Below are positions 17,909 through 26,616 of a stretch of DNA of 64,000 nt, one piece after another (positions within the stretch are counted from its first letter, which is position 1; every line of letters starts with the position of its first letter). The notes beneath the pieces were generated by a model. The model saw only the letters and a program-made list of their open reading frames with translations. It was not told the origin of the DNA and ran no database searches. Source of the DNA: an uncultured Acetatifactor sp. (lineage in GTDB: Bacteria; Bacillota; Clostridia; Lachnospirales; Lachnospiraceae); the NCBI GenBank assembly GCA_910586215.1, contig CAJUGH010000010.1:9403-73402 (forward strand), read 5' to 3'. The translations under genes were made by a program, and so were the position numbers.

Positions 17909-19195
17909 CTAATTATACGACAATGTGATACCGTCTACCATGGTATCTAGAAGTTCCTGCAGGTTGGTATTCTGGGGGTTTCCCTCCCACATGGTCTGAC
18001 CGAAGATCTGGACAGGCTCCCAGAAATTGCCACCTACCCGCTGCAGGCTGGCATGTGCCGACTGGGACAGGATCGCCTGGATGGCCGGGGAGGCTGCCAC
18101 CTGGGGGGAATCAGCGGCCTGGATGTTGGAAGGACCCTGACCCCGCATCAGGAATCGCAGGGTCTGGTTCTCCTGGCTGGTGATCCAGGCAGCCAGCTTC
18201 CCTGCCCAATCTATGTGCTCGGAATAGGCATTGACTCCTATCATCTTATAACCGGCAAAAGAAGACATCTGCACCTGCCTGCCGGCACAGGTGTAGGTAG
18301 GCAGTTTTGCAGCACCATAATCCGCACCCCATGCCTGCTGCACGGTGTTGGAGTTCCAGACCCCGGAGACCCCGGCTATGACAGTGCCATCCAGCACACC
18401 TGCCACAAAATCCGTGTCTGTGACACTGGAAAAGGCCGGATTTGCAGAGATATCCAATAGTGCCCTGGCCACGTCCGTTCCCTTGATGGCTGTATCTGTG
18501 GCATTCCAGTTGCAGTAATTGGATACACCGTCATCATTCATGCCCAGTTCCATCCCGGTCTCCCCGAAAAAGGAGTAGAGGTACCAGCCGGATGTCCAGT
18601 CCATGGTCACGTATTTTCCTGCTGCGGCTGCTTTTTCCAGGATGGTATCCAGGGATGTTACATCTTCCTCCTTGAGATAAGCCTTGTTGTAATATAGAAA
18701 ATAGCCATTGTCCGCTGTCATAGGATAAGCATACAGGGTATCGTTGACGCAAGAGGCCTGCCAGGCACCTTCAATGTTGGCGTCCCGGACCCCGGCTTCA
18801 TCCTCCACCCTGGCCAGCACACCTGCGGCAACCAATACCCGGAGCTGGTCGTCCGCGAAGGCGAACACATCTGCCCCCCCTTCCGGATCTGCAAGGAGCG
18901 CATCCTTACAGGAAGATTCACTTACATATTCCAGGGTGATGTCAAAACTGGCCGCACCGGCATATTCCTGCTGGAAACCTTCGATGATCTGGTTAAGCAG
19001 TTCCCCGTCCTCTTCGGCACCCCACAGGGTAAGGGCTACAATATCCCTATCCGAGCCTGGGGAGAGACTTTCCCCATTGTCCTGTCCGGGGAGATCTGTG
19101 CCCGGCGCAGCATTACCATCTGGGGCGCCGCAGCCTGCAAGCAGCCCGGAGACTGTGATCAAGGTGGATAGAAAAACATACGTTTTTTTCTTCAT
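17909..19195 (-). CDS. family 1 extracellular solute-binding lipoprotein, partner of the chemoreceptor
   Basis: Predicted sugar-type binding protein of 428 residues. Signal peptide MKKKTYVFLSTLITVSGLLAGC ends in the lipobox LAGC. The mature part has the maltose-binding-type layout (VALTLWGAEEDGELLNQIIE, then DVFAFADDQLRVL and YAYPMTADNGYFLYYNKAYL). An AAGGAG site precedes the start; the open frame upstream of it is non-coding. No permease or ATPase is nearby; instead the chemoreceptor gene follows 16 bp on. That arrangement suggests ligand sensing, either for taxis or for the divergent LytTR system. The ligand is unknown. Confidence 0.88.
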   Translation of the reverse strand: MKKKTYVFLSTLITVSGLLAGCGAPDGNAAPGTDLPGQDNGESLSPGSDRDIVALTLWGAEEDGELLNQIIEGFQQEYAGAASFDITLEYVSESSCKDALLADPEGGADVFAFADDQLRVLVAAGVLARVEDEAGVRDANIEGAWQASCVNDTLYAYPMTADNGYFLYYNKAYLKEEDVTSLDTILEKAAAAGKYVTMDWTSGWYLYSFFGETGMELGMNDDGVSNYCNWNATDTAIKGTDVARALLDISANPAFSSVTDTDFVAGVLDGTVIAGVSGVWNSNTVQQAWGADYGAAKLPTYTCAGRQVQMSSFAGYKMIGVNAYSEHIDWAGKLAAWITSQENQTLRFLMRGQGPSNIQAADSPQVAASPAIQAILSQSAHASLQRVGGNFWEPVQIFGQTMWEGNPQNTNLQELLDTMVDGITLSYN

Positions 19196-19198
19196 GGC

Positions 19199-19247
19199 GA
19201 TACACTCCTTACAGATACAGGATACACTCCTGTCAGAAAGTATTATA
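19199..19247 (-). promoter_or_regulatory. promoter and 11-bp direct repeats ahead of the binding-protein/chemoreceptor operon
   Basis: Read on the minus strand there is a TGATATAAT extended -10 (19242-19247). Just downstream AGGAGTGTATC occurs twice, at 19221-19231 and 19199-19209, spaced exactly 22 bp. The proximal copy includes the ribosome binding site. Two-turn direct repeats are the layout LytTR regulators use, and a LytTR gene is divergent here, but the position inside the leader is unusual. Confidence 0.45.
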
Positions 19248-19361
19248 TCAAAAAATGTCATGGATGGGAAGTGTGAACGGAAGGAAGACATTATTTTGTC
19301 CGGACGGGATATGGTCCTGCGGTCTCTTAGGGGTGAAATGCCATACCTTGTGTAAAGTATA

Positions 19362-19390
19362 TTGCTTTTTCTACAGTGGAAAACTAAAAT
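19362..19390 (+). promoter_or_regulatory. sigma-A promoter for the LytTR/GHKL operon
   Basis: TTGCTT, 17-bp spacer, TAAAAT, about 60 bp before the response-regulator start. Confidence 0.55.
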
Positions 19391-19452
19391 ATAGTCAGAC
19401 AGATCCGGACAAAGGACAAGGCCATTGGCCAAACCAGATAAAAGGGGCAATT

Positions 19453-20172
19453 ATGATCAGAATAGCGGTATGCGATGACGATGAGAAGACCAGGGAGGAT
19501 ACCCTGGCGCTGCTTCGGGAATACGGGAATGCACCTCTGGAGGCAGAGGGGTATCCCAGTGGGGAGGCGTTGCTCCAGGCAGGGAAAGTATATGATATCC
19601 TGCTGCTGGACATTGACATGGAAGGAATGGACGGGATCGAGACAGCCAGACGGATCCGGGAGGCAGACCGGGAGGTAAAACTGATCTACGTCACGAATTA
19701 TAGCGACTATATGACATTTGCATTTGCAGTACATGCTTTTGCCTATCTGTTGAAGCCGCTTGGCAGGGAGGAACTGTATGCCCAGCTGGATGAAGTGCTG
19801 CGCTACAGTGCTCCCGGGCCGGAACAGGAGATGGAATTCCTGACAAGGGAGGGTGTGCTGCGGGTGAAGCCCTCCCAGATCCTGTATTTTGAGTACCTGG
19901 ACAGGTGGGTGCTGCTGCATACCACAGAGGGGGTATGGCACTTGAAGAGGCAGATTGCGGAGGTGGCCAGCCAGATGGCGTCCTTATGCTTTGCCGTCCC
20001 CCACAAGAGTTTTGTGGTGAACCTGTATGCAGTGCGCCAGATCAAGGGGTATGAGATCAGCTTGACAAACGGACAACAGATTCCACTGTCCCAGAAGAAG
20101 TCTGCAGGCTTCAGAAGGGCCATGAATGAATATCTGGCAGGAGAGGGGGGACGGGCAGTATGGCATTTCTGA
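19453..20172 (+). CDS. LytTR-family response regulator
   Basis: Two-component regulator of 239 residues. Receiver domain (about 1-120) with acidic pocket CDDDEKTRED and phosphoacceptor Asp in YDILLLDIDMEGMDG; conserved Thr/Ser and Lys regions are YVTNYSDYM and YLLKPL. The C-terminal LytTR DNA-binding domain (about 135-235) shows ILYFEYLDRWVLLHTTEGVW and FVVNLYAVRQIKGYEISLTN. The start follows AAAGGGG; the upstream open frame is not supported. Its 3' end overlaps the kinase gene by 13 bp, so translation is coupled. It is divergent from the binding-protein/chemoreceptor operon, a plausible target. Confidence 0.94.
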   Translation: MIRIAVCDDDEKTREDTLALLREYGNAPLEAEGYPSGEALLQAGKVYDILLLDIDMEGMDGIETARRIREADREVKLIYVTNYSDYMTFAFAVHAFAYLLKPLGREELYAQLDEVLRYSAPGPEQEMEFLTREGVLRVKPSQILYFEYLDRWVLLHTTEGVWHLKRQIAEVASQMASLCFAVPHKSFVVNLYAVRQIKGYEISLTNGQQIPLSQKKSAGFRRAMNEYLAGEGGRAVWHF

Positions 20173-21443
20173 TTTATTTTCTCCTGCCCCTGGGGGGGAG
20201 CCTGCTGCTACAGGGGGCTATGTTCTACGGGGCCTATAGGATTGCAGGACGCCCACGGCCTACCCTTGGGGGAATCGGGTTGGCCGTGGTATTTTCCCTG
20301 ACGGGTGTAGGTTTTTCCGTGTTGGGAAATACCTGGGTAAACCTCCTGTTTGCCGTTATTATGTTTCCCTTTGTGGCCAGATGGGTATTCCGGGCATCCA
20401 GGGCTGCCATAGTGCCCTATTTTATCCTGTCTGCAGCAGTCTTTCTGGCAGATGCCGTGGTGATTTCCGGTATGCAGTTTTTACTGGTGACAGGAATGCT
20501 CAGTCTGAATGCAGTGGAACTGGGTTACATCCTGCAGGTGTTTTGCGCCAGGATGGCAGAGTTCATGGTGATCCTGCTGGTATCCCTGGCGGCAGAGAAG
20601 CGCACGGAGGGGCATGTGGCCCTACGGCAGGTATTGCTGTCCATACTGCTGCCAGCATTTTCCCTATTCAACCTGTATGCCATGGTGTATCTGCTGCAGA
20701 TATTCTTTACCCTGGAGGGTATGGTCCTGCTGGTTCTGGACCTGGGGATGCTGATCGGACTGAACATTTATTTCTGTCTGCTGGTGGATACCATAGGCAA
20801 GAACCATAGGCTGGAGGTGGAGAGGAATCTGTACAGGCAACAGGCCCTCCAGTACCAGTACTATGAGCGGCAGGAGGAGAAATACGAGGCGTCCAGGAAG
20901 CTGATCCATGACATCCGCAATCATATCCAGGCCATGGAGGCCCTCTACAGCAGGGAGGGTGCCATGGAGGCGGCCCGGTATGCGGGGGACATCCAGAGGA
21001 TGCTGAACCAGTTCGGGCAGAAGTACTATACTTCGGAGAAGTTATTGAACCTGATCCTGAATGATAAGGCGGAAGCCATGCGGCAGGCCGGGGTCAGGGA
21101 GGATATCAAGGTGGGGGAACTTTCCCTGGACTTTATGGAGAGCACAGATGTGACGGCCCTGTTTGCCAACCTGTTGGACAATGCCATTGCGGCAGCGGCC
21201 ACAAGCCGGGAAAGATATGTGCGCCTGCGGGTGGGGGAGGCAAGGCAGTTTGTGTCAATTGTGATGGAGAACGGATGCGACAACAGGCCACGGCGCAAGG
21301 GCAGCGGGTTTTACTCCCGCAAGCCAGGACATGAGGGCCTGGGTCTGGAGATCATACAGCGGACAGTGGCCCGATATGGAGGGGATGTGTCTTTTGAGTG
21401 GCGGGAGGGTGTGTTTTACACCAGGGTGCTGCTGGGGAACTAG
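20160..21443 (+). CDS. GHKL-type sensor histidine kinase
   Basis: Membrane kinase of 427 residues, AgrC/NatK-like. The first 210 residues form about six hydrophobic segments. A coiled linker (ERNLYRQQALQYQYYERQEE) leads to the H-box HDIRNHIQAMEA. The ATPase part has the N-box LFANLLDNAIAAAA and the G-box GLGLEIIQRTVARYGG. Kinases of this type usually pair with LytTR regulators, as here by overlap. The signal is unknown: no autoinducing-peptide gene or AgrB-like processor is visible nearby. The next gene is a predicted intramembrane protease. Confidence 0.93.
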   Translation: MAFLIYFLLPLGGSLLLQGAMFYGAYRIAGRPRPTLGGIGLAVVFSLTGVGFSVLGNTWVNLLFAVIMFPFVARWVFRASRAAIVPYFILSAAVFLADAVVISGMQFLLVTGMLSLNAVELGYILQVFCARMAEFMVILLVSLAAEKRTEGHVALRQVLLSILLPAFSLFNLYAMVYLLQIFFTLEGMVLLVLDLGMLIGLNIYFCLLVDTIGKNHRLEVERNLYRQQALQYQYYERQEEKYEASRKLIHDIRNHIQAMEALYSREGAMEAARYAGDIQRMLNQFGQKYYTSEKLLNLILNDKAEAMRQAGVREDIKVGELSLDFMESTDVTALFANLLDNAIAAAATSRERYVRLRVGEARQFVSIVMENGCDNRPRRKGSGFYSRKPGHEGLGLEIIQRTVARYGGDVSFEWREGVFYTRVLLGN

Positions 21444-21471
21444 GTAATGCTTTGGGAAAAGGAGGGATAAA

Positions 21472-22191
21472 ATGTTGGTGGTAAGCTTGCTTACGGGAAT
21501 CCTCATCTGTTTCGGGGTACCCATAGGGGGGCTGGTGATTCTGCTTACAAGGCATAAGAAGAAGGGAGTGGGACTGGCCTTCCTGTGGGGGGCGCTGGCA
21601 TTTTTTGTGAGTCAGATGCTGATTCGGGTTCCCATTTTACAGCTTGTACTGCCGGGGATGGCCTGGTATGCCGTCTTACAGCTGGATCCCTGGGCCTATG
21701 GACTGTTCCTGGGCTTTACGGCGGGGCTGTTTGAGGAAGGTGCCAGGTGGATTGCCATGAGATGGCTCCTGAAGGGGAGGACTGAACGTGTCCATGGCCT
21801 GGCCTTTGGGCTGGGACATGGGGGAATCGAGGCTATGTTACTGGTAGGTGTCAATTTCCTGGTGATACTTGTGCTGGTACTGGCCGGACAGGGATCACTC
21901 TTTCCCCTGGAGGCAGGCGGGGTATTTCTGGGCGGAGTGGAGAGACTTTACGCCTGCGCTTTCCATGTGGGGGCATCCCTGCTGGTGATGTATGGGATCC
22001 GCCGGGGCAGGCAGGTATTGTGGCTGGGGATCGCCATCCTGCTGCACACCTTGATGGATGCGGCCATTGTGATCCTGGGCCGTGCATTTGGGGTGGGGGT
22101 GCTGGGAATCGAGTTTTTCGGGGCAGTGGTGGGACTTCTGACCCTGGCCCTGGGCCTGGGAGTATACGCCCGGGAAAAGAAGGTGGAATGA
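21472..22191 (+). CDS. YhfC family intramembrane glutamic-type protease
   Basis: Polytopic protein of 239 residues with about seven hydrophobic segments. It carries the motifs of YhfC/PrsW/CPBP-like intramembrane proteases: FEEGARW (EExxR, about residues 84-90), FGLGHGGIEA, FHVGASLLVM and LLHTLMDA, supplying Glu and His residues inside the membrane. The start has AAAGGAGGGA upstream and lies 28 bp after the kinase stop, so it is probably in the same operon. Relatives process or protect membrane proteins, but substrates are mostly unknown. The preceding two-component genes and the following lipoprotein are the obvious partners to consider. Confidence 0.85.
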   Translation: MLVVSLLTGILICFGVPIGGLVILLTRHKKKGVGLAFLWGALAFFVSQMLIRVPILQLVLPGMAWYAVLQLDPWAYGLFLGFTAGLFEEGARWIAMRWLLKGRTERVHGLAFGLGHGGIEAMLLVGVNFLVILVLVLAGQGSLFPLEAGGVFLGGVERLYACAFHVGASLLVMYGIRRGRQVLWLGIAILLHTLMDAAIVILGRAFGVGVLGIEFFGAVVGLLTLALGLGVYAREKKVE

Positions 22192-22288
22192 GAAATTTCC
22201 TTATCGAAATTGTGTACCCATTGAAAATGAGGAAATAATCAGGCATTGCGGTTGGCAGGCAAATCGTAAGAAACGGAGGAAGGAAAAC

Positions 22289-22774
22289 ATGGAAGGAAAT
22301 CTTGTAATCACAAAGAAAACAAAAAGGGAACTGAACCCGGAAAAGCCCAGGTGCATTGTGGGGCAGAAAAGGAGGATCCCTCTGCTACTGTCTATTCTGT
22401 GCCTGGTCTGCCTGCTGGCAGGCTGCAGTTCCACCAGGCTTGCAGATGCATTTGAGGAGGAACAGGTGAAGGCGGCAGCCCGGACGGTGGTGGACAATCT
22501 CATCGCCGGGGCGTATGAGGCAGACATTGCCATGATGAGTCCGGCCATGCAGGAAGCTCTCAGCGCGGAGACCCTGGCGGCCAACATGGAGATGATAAAC
22601 GGGAAGACAGGAGCCTTCAAGGAGTATAAGAGTGTGGCTGCCGTGGGACAGAAAAGCGCCCAGGGCGGGGACATGGCCGTAGTGGTGATTGTGGCGGCCT
22701 TTGAGAAGGGGAATGTGACATACACCATAAGCTTCAATGCAGATATGGAAGTGGAAGGACTCTGGATGAAGTAA
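22289..22774 (+). CDS. DUF3887-type lipoprotein
   Basis: A 161-residue protein with a long charged N-terminus, then a hydrophobic stretch and the lipobox LLAGC at about residues 43-47. The mature part is a DUF3887-like domain of the NTF2/SnoaL-like shape: VVDNLIAGAYEADIAMMSPA near its start and MAVVVIVAAFEKGNVTYTIS toward the end. GGAGGAAGG precedes ATG. It is 97 bp downstream of the YhfC gene and ends at a terminator. The family binds unknown ligands. The 40-residue cytoplasmic-looking lead before the signal is unusual; an internal start is possible but none is well supported. Confidence 0.8.
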   Translation: MEGNLVITKKTKRELNPEKPRCIVGQKRRIPLLLSILCLVCLLAGCSSTRLADAFEEEQVKAAARTVVDNLIAGAYEADIAMMSPAMQEALSAETLAANMEMINGKTGAFKEYKSVAAVGQKSAQGGDMAVVVIVAAFEKGNVTYTISFNADMEVEGLWMK

Positions 22775-22775
22775 A

Positions 22776-22800
22776 AAAGCGAACAAGTTCGCTTTCTGGT
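22776..22800. terminator. bidirectional terminator between the DUF3887 gene and yesN
   Basis: AAAGCGAA-CAAG-TTCGCTTT is a perfect 8-bp stem. On the minus strand it is followed by six T residues, which makes it a good terminator for the opposing yesN gene; on the plus strand the T run is weak. Confidence 0.7.
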
Positions 22801-22851
22801 TCCAAGTCCGTCTGACGATGGAATCTCCTATAAGGGAAAAGGACCGGGGCA

Positions 22852-24387
22852 TCAGTACAATGCCCCGATCTTTTTGTCCCGCCGGTACTGGATGGGAGAG
22901 GTGTCATAATATCTCTTGAAGGAGCGGTTGAAATAAGTCTGGCTGGAGAACCCGATCCTGTCCACAATATCCTTGATCCTCATGTCTGTATTCTCCAATA
23001 GGTGGGCGGCGTATTTCAGCCTGGCATCGGTCAGGTAATCGTTGAAATAGTACCCGGTCTGCTGATGGAATACGGTTCCCAGATAGGAGGGTGTCACATT
23101 CAGCCGGGCCGCCAGGGTCTTTAGGGAGATATCCTTATCAGAGAATTCATGTATGGTCTTGATCACGGCATCCACCATGGGGTACATGGACTGTTGCATC
23201 CTGGCCAGGAGGGGATCACTGTCCTTCAGGAATGACAGGGTGAAGTCCTGATAGGCTTTCCGGGACTCCTGCAGTGTCATGGAGGAGGCTTCCATCCCTG
23301 GGTGCCCGCCAAGGGGAAGATTTAGGAGAGATCCGGCCAGTTCCGGACTTTTTTCCTGTAACTCATAGTCCTTCTTGCAGAGCATGGCGATCCGTTCTGC
23401 AAGGACATGATAGCAGCATAACGCAGGATCATAGTTTTGAAAAAGACTATCAAAACAGGTCCCTCCGGCGCTGCCGGCATCATAAGCCGCCAGGGATTTC
23501 CGGGCTTCTTCGTTAAGTCCTGTCACTTCCTGGTAGAACAGGAAAGGCAGACGGGAATGCTCCAGGAAGGAAAACCTGCAGGCCTGCTGGTAACTCTGAT
23601 GTACCTGGCAGCATTCCCGAACCGCACAGCCTGCACTGGCAAATACCTGGATGCCGTTGGAGGCAGCGGATTTCAGGATGGGTATGAGGAAAGTTCCCAC
23701 ACCGGGTTCCTCCCTGGAAATGGGAGACAGTACGCCCACCAGCCGCAGGGGAGTCTCAAAGAAGAAGTTGCCGGTATAGTGTCCGGGAAGGTGTTGGAGG
23801 AAAAAGTCGAAAAAGCGGGACATCTCTGTCCCGGAATCTTCCCGGCAGGAGAAAACGGCCACCGTGAAGCTGGGGGCATCCAGGTTGATGCCCAGAAGAT
23901 CTGCTTTGGTGGACAATTCAGCATTACTGAGAAGGTTTTTCAACCATTGTTCGGTAAAGGCATTCCGGAAGGTCATCATGGAACGCCCGTAAGTAATATT
24001 TAGTTGCTCCCTCTCCTTGATATGGCTGATGACCTGGCTGACGGCATCGGAGAGTTCATCGGGATCCAGGGGCTTTAACAGATAATTTTCTGCGCCATAC
24101 CGAAGGGCAGTCCTGGCATATTCGAAGTTATCATAGGCACTGAGTACGATGGCATAGATGGAAGGCTTCGCTTCCTTGATTGCCTGGATGAGCTGCAGGC
24201 CGTTTAAGACTGGCATGGAGACATCAGTGATGACAATATGGACTGGATTAGCCAGGATATAATCCCGGGCTGCCAGCGGGTCTGTGGTGGCTAACGAAAT
24301 CTCAACATGGAAACCATTCCATTCGATGGCCTTAACAAGTCCCTCTACAATCAAAGGTTCATCATCTACGATCACTGCCTGATACAT
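22852..24387 (-). CDS. yesN: YesN-type response regulator with AraC DNA-binding domain
   Basis: Response regulator of 511 residues. Receiver at about 1-120 with VDDEP and the phosphoacceptor in HIVITDVSMPVLNG, plus LKPLDPDEL. A middle region of about 280 residues has no named motif. The C-terminal AraC helix-turn-helix pair (about 405-505) includes LKTLAARLNVTPSYLGTVFH and IGFSSQTYFNRSFKRYYDTS. With the upstream YesM kinase it forms the pair that usually controls carbohydrate importers; the divergent LplABC-GH95 operon is the likely target. About 100 bp without a gene separate it from yesM. Confidence 0.94.
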   Translation of the reverse strand: MYQAVIVDDEPLIVEGLVKAIEWNGFHVEISLATTDPLAARDYILANPVHIVITDVSMPVLNGLQLIQAIKEAKPSIYAIVLSAYDNFEYARTALRYGAENYLLKPLDPDELSDAVSQVISHIKEREQLNITYGRSMMTFRNAFTEQWLKNLLSNAELSTKADLLGINLDAPSFTVAVFSCREDSGTEMSRFFDFFLQHLPGHYTGNFFFETPLRLVGVLSPISREEPGVGTFLIPILKSAASNGIQVFASAGCAVRECCQVHQSYQQACRFSFLEHSRLPFLFYQEVTGLNEEARKSLAAYDAGSAGGTCFDSLFQNYDPALCCYHVLAERIAMLCKKDYELQEKSPELAGSLLNLPLGGHPGMEASSMTLQESRKAYQDFTLSFLKDSDPLLARMQQSMYPMVDAVIKTIHEFSDKDISLKTLAARLNVTPSYLGTVFHQQTGYYFNDYLTDARLKYAAHLLENTDMRIKDIVDRIGFSSQTYFNRSFKRYYDTSPIQYRRDKKIGALY

Positions 24388-24488
24388 GGTCCTGCCCTCC
24401 TTTTCTTCTTACTATACAGACAGGCCGGAAAGGTGTCAAGAGGAGGAATGCTGGACCGGAAATGAAAAAGGGTGGAAAAGGAAGGAGA

Positions 24489-26252
24489 TTAAGCAAATGA
24501 ATCCTTCATCTCTTCCACGGTTATGGCAGGGAAGAGCAGTTCTACCTGGAACCGGATGTCCCCCTGTCCGTTTCCGATCTGCATGCTGCAGTCATCGTGG
24601 AACACGATGCGCAGCCGGGTGTTCACATTGGTGAGGGCGAAGCCAACGGCGTCTTTGTCTGCATATGGGCCGTCTGCCAGATTCTTTTTAAGGGCCTGCA
24701 GCCGCTGGGGCGAAATGGGATTCCCGTTGTTGGCCAGTTGCAGGCGGACATAGGACTTACCCTGGTCCTGGCAGGAATGGATAGATAGGGTGAAGAGGTT
24801 GTCCCGTCTCTCTGCCACGATGCCGTGGACAAAATAATTCTCAATCAGGGGCTGCAGGGTATTCTTGGGTAGGGCATAGCGGGATACCCTCTCATCCATG
24901 TCGAACTCATAGTCAAAGTTCTGGAACCGGTACTGGTAGAGGATCATTAAATTCTCGCACAGTTCCACTTCCTCTTCCAGGGTCACGAATATGTTGGAAT
25001 TGATCTGCGTCCTGTAGATCTTGGACAGCAGCAGGATCATCTGGGAGGCATCAGCAGGCCTGTTGTTTATCACCTGGGTACGGATGATTTCCAGGGTATT
25101 GTAGAGGAAATGGGGATTGATGCTGGTCTGGAGGGCATAGAGTTCGCTTTTCTTCTGCTGCAGTTCGTACACATAGGAGCGTTCCACATTCCGCTGCAGT
25201 TCCTCACACATGGCATTGAAACCATCTATGATCTGGGTGAACTCATTGCGCCCGGAAGGCTTCACGATGCGGTAGGTCAGGTCATCCACGGAAAAATGCT
25301 TCATGCCTTCCAGGATCCTGGATATGTTCCGGTGGGACAGGTAGTAGGTGATGTAGTACAGGCCGAAGGAGAACAGCGTCACCACCAGGGCAAAGAGGAT
25401 GATTAGGTAGGTGATGGAACTGACCGGAAGCCCGCGCCTGGCGGTATAATAGGTGACCTGGAAGCCATATTGCCTGTTGTGGAAGCTGCCTGTATAGCAG
25501 GAGGAAGCTTCCAGGTCCAGGGACGGGGCAGAGTGGAAGAAAAGGTGGCCCATATCATCTGTGATGGTGAAGATATTCTGCTGTCCCAGGCTGAAATTTG
25601 CCAGGATGTCCGTGTATTCTGTGGCAGAGTACAGGGGGATCAAGTAGCCCAGGGGGGTAGAAGGACTCCGGTAGAGCGTGGCGGTCATGCCATAGAAGGC
25701 ATTGTGGCTCCCGTCACCGGCGCCGCAGGCGGTAAGCAGGCGACTTACGGTATCCAGGTCCAGGGCCTCCCCGGAAAAGGGGGTGGGAAGGGGCAGGCCC
25801 TCCAGGCCGCTTGTATAGGAGAGATAGGATCTGGAATCTGTGTAGCAGTAAAGCTGTCCCTGGGCAGGAGACAGGATTAGGAATCCCCGCAGGTACCGGT
25901 CATCCAGGCAGATGTCCGCAAGCAGCCGGATGCAGTAATTCCGGGTGGCCGGGGGGACATCTTCATAGGAAGGTGCTTCCAGCAGTTCACACAGCCGGGG
26001 ATCACACTGTCCGTTGGACAGAAATTTGCCGGCCAGGACCTGGAAATCGGCATACCGGCTGGCGAAAGTCTCTGACAGGTTCATGGCGGCCAGGTCGTAG
26101 CTCTTTAGGTACTGGGCCTGCTCATACTGGAAGGAAAGGCGGGCTACAATCATGCTGGCCAGGATGGAAAAGGCGGCCAGCAGTGCCGTGCAGATCAGCA
26201 GCATCCGGGAGAAAAAACTATAACTTTTTTCGGAAGGGCACCTGTGTGTCAT
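24489..26252 (-). CDS. yesM: YesM-type sensor histidine kinase
   Basis: Membrane kinase of 587 residues. One membrane segment at about 12-34, a large extracytoplasmic sensor (about 35-285) and a second segment at about 286-308 (ITYLIILFALVVTLFSFGLY). HAMP follows, then the His_kinase domain (INPHFLYNTLEIIR with the phosphoacceptor His) and a HATPase domain (PLIENYFVHGI, NNGNPISPQRL, VGFALTNVNTRLRI). This build is standard for kinases that sense sugars outside the cell. It is divergent from the lplB operon and probably regulates it together with YesN. Confidence 0.94.
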   Translation of the reverse strand: MTHRCPSEKSYSFFSRMLLICTALLAAFSILASMIVARLSFQYEQAQYLKSYDLAAMNLSETFASRYADFQVLAGKFLSNGQCDPRLCELLEAPSYEDVPPATRNYCIRLLADICLDDRYLRGFLILSPAQGQLYCYTDSRSYLSYTSGLEGLPLPTPFSGEALDLDTVSRLLTACGAGDGSHNAFYGMTATLYRSPSTPLGYLIPLYSATEYTDILANFSLGQQNIFTITDDMGHLFFHSAPSLDLEASSCYTGSFHNRQYGFQVTYYTARRGLPVSSITYLIILFALVVTLFSFGLYYITYYLSHRNISRILEGMKHFSVDDLTYRIVKPSGRNEFTQIIDGFNAMCEELQRNVERSYVYELQQKKSELYALQTSINPHFLYNTLEIIRTQVINNRPADASQMILLLSKIYRTQINSNIFVTLEEEVELCENLMILYQYRFQNFDYEFDMDERVSRYALPKNTLQPLIENYFVHGIVAERRDNLFTLSIHSCQDQGKSYVRLQLANNGNPISPQRLQALKKNLADGPYADKDAVGFALTNVNTRLRIVFHDDCSMQIGNGQGDIRFQVELLFPAITVEEMKDSFA

Positions 26253-26531
26253 CTTAGCCTCCTGGGAATGGAATCTGGTATTTGTCCTAAAATCTCAGAC
26301 TAAAATCTCTTATTTGTCATTTTATCACATGCCCCAAATGCGTGGAAAGTTATAAAAATATGGAAAATTTATACTTTTTACAAGAAAAGGGGCAGAGAGG
26401 ATTGCATCCTGCGTCCCTGTGTCATATAATAAATATTTTCTCCCAAAGGTAATTATTAAAAACATACAAACAAAACAGAAAGAATACGGGAATAAATTGT
26501 AAAAATGTATAAGCTTTCGAAATTTGTTCAA

Positions 26532-26561
26532 TTTACCTTTGGATAAGATGACAGATATAAT
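26532..26561 (+). promoter_or_regulatory. candidate promoter of the lplBCA-GH95 operon
   Basis: TTTACC, 18-bp spacer, TATAAT, in the A+T-rich divergent region of about 360 bp between yesM and lplB. A weak -35 fits activation by YesN. TTCGAA-centred AAGCTTTCGAAATTT lies just upstream (26511-26525) and could be part of an activator site. Confidence 0.45.
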
Positions 26562-26616
26562 AAATTTGTCAATATCAATAGGAACGACTACAGAACAAAA
26601 AGAGGTGTGAGAAGGT

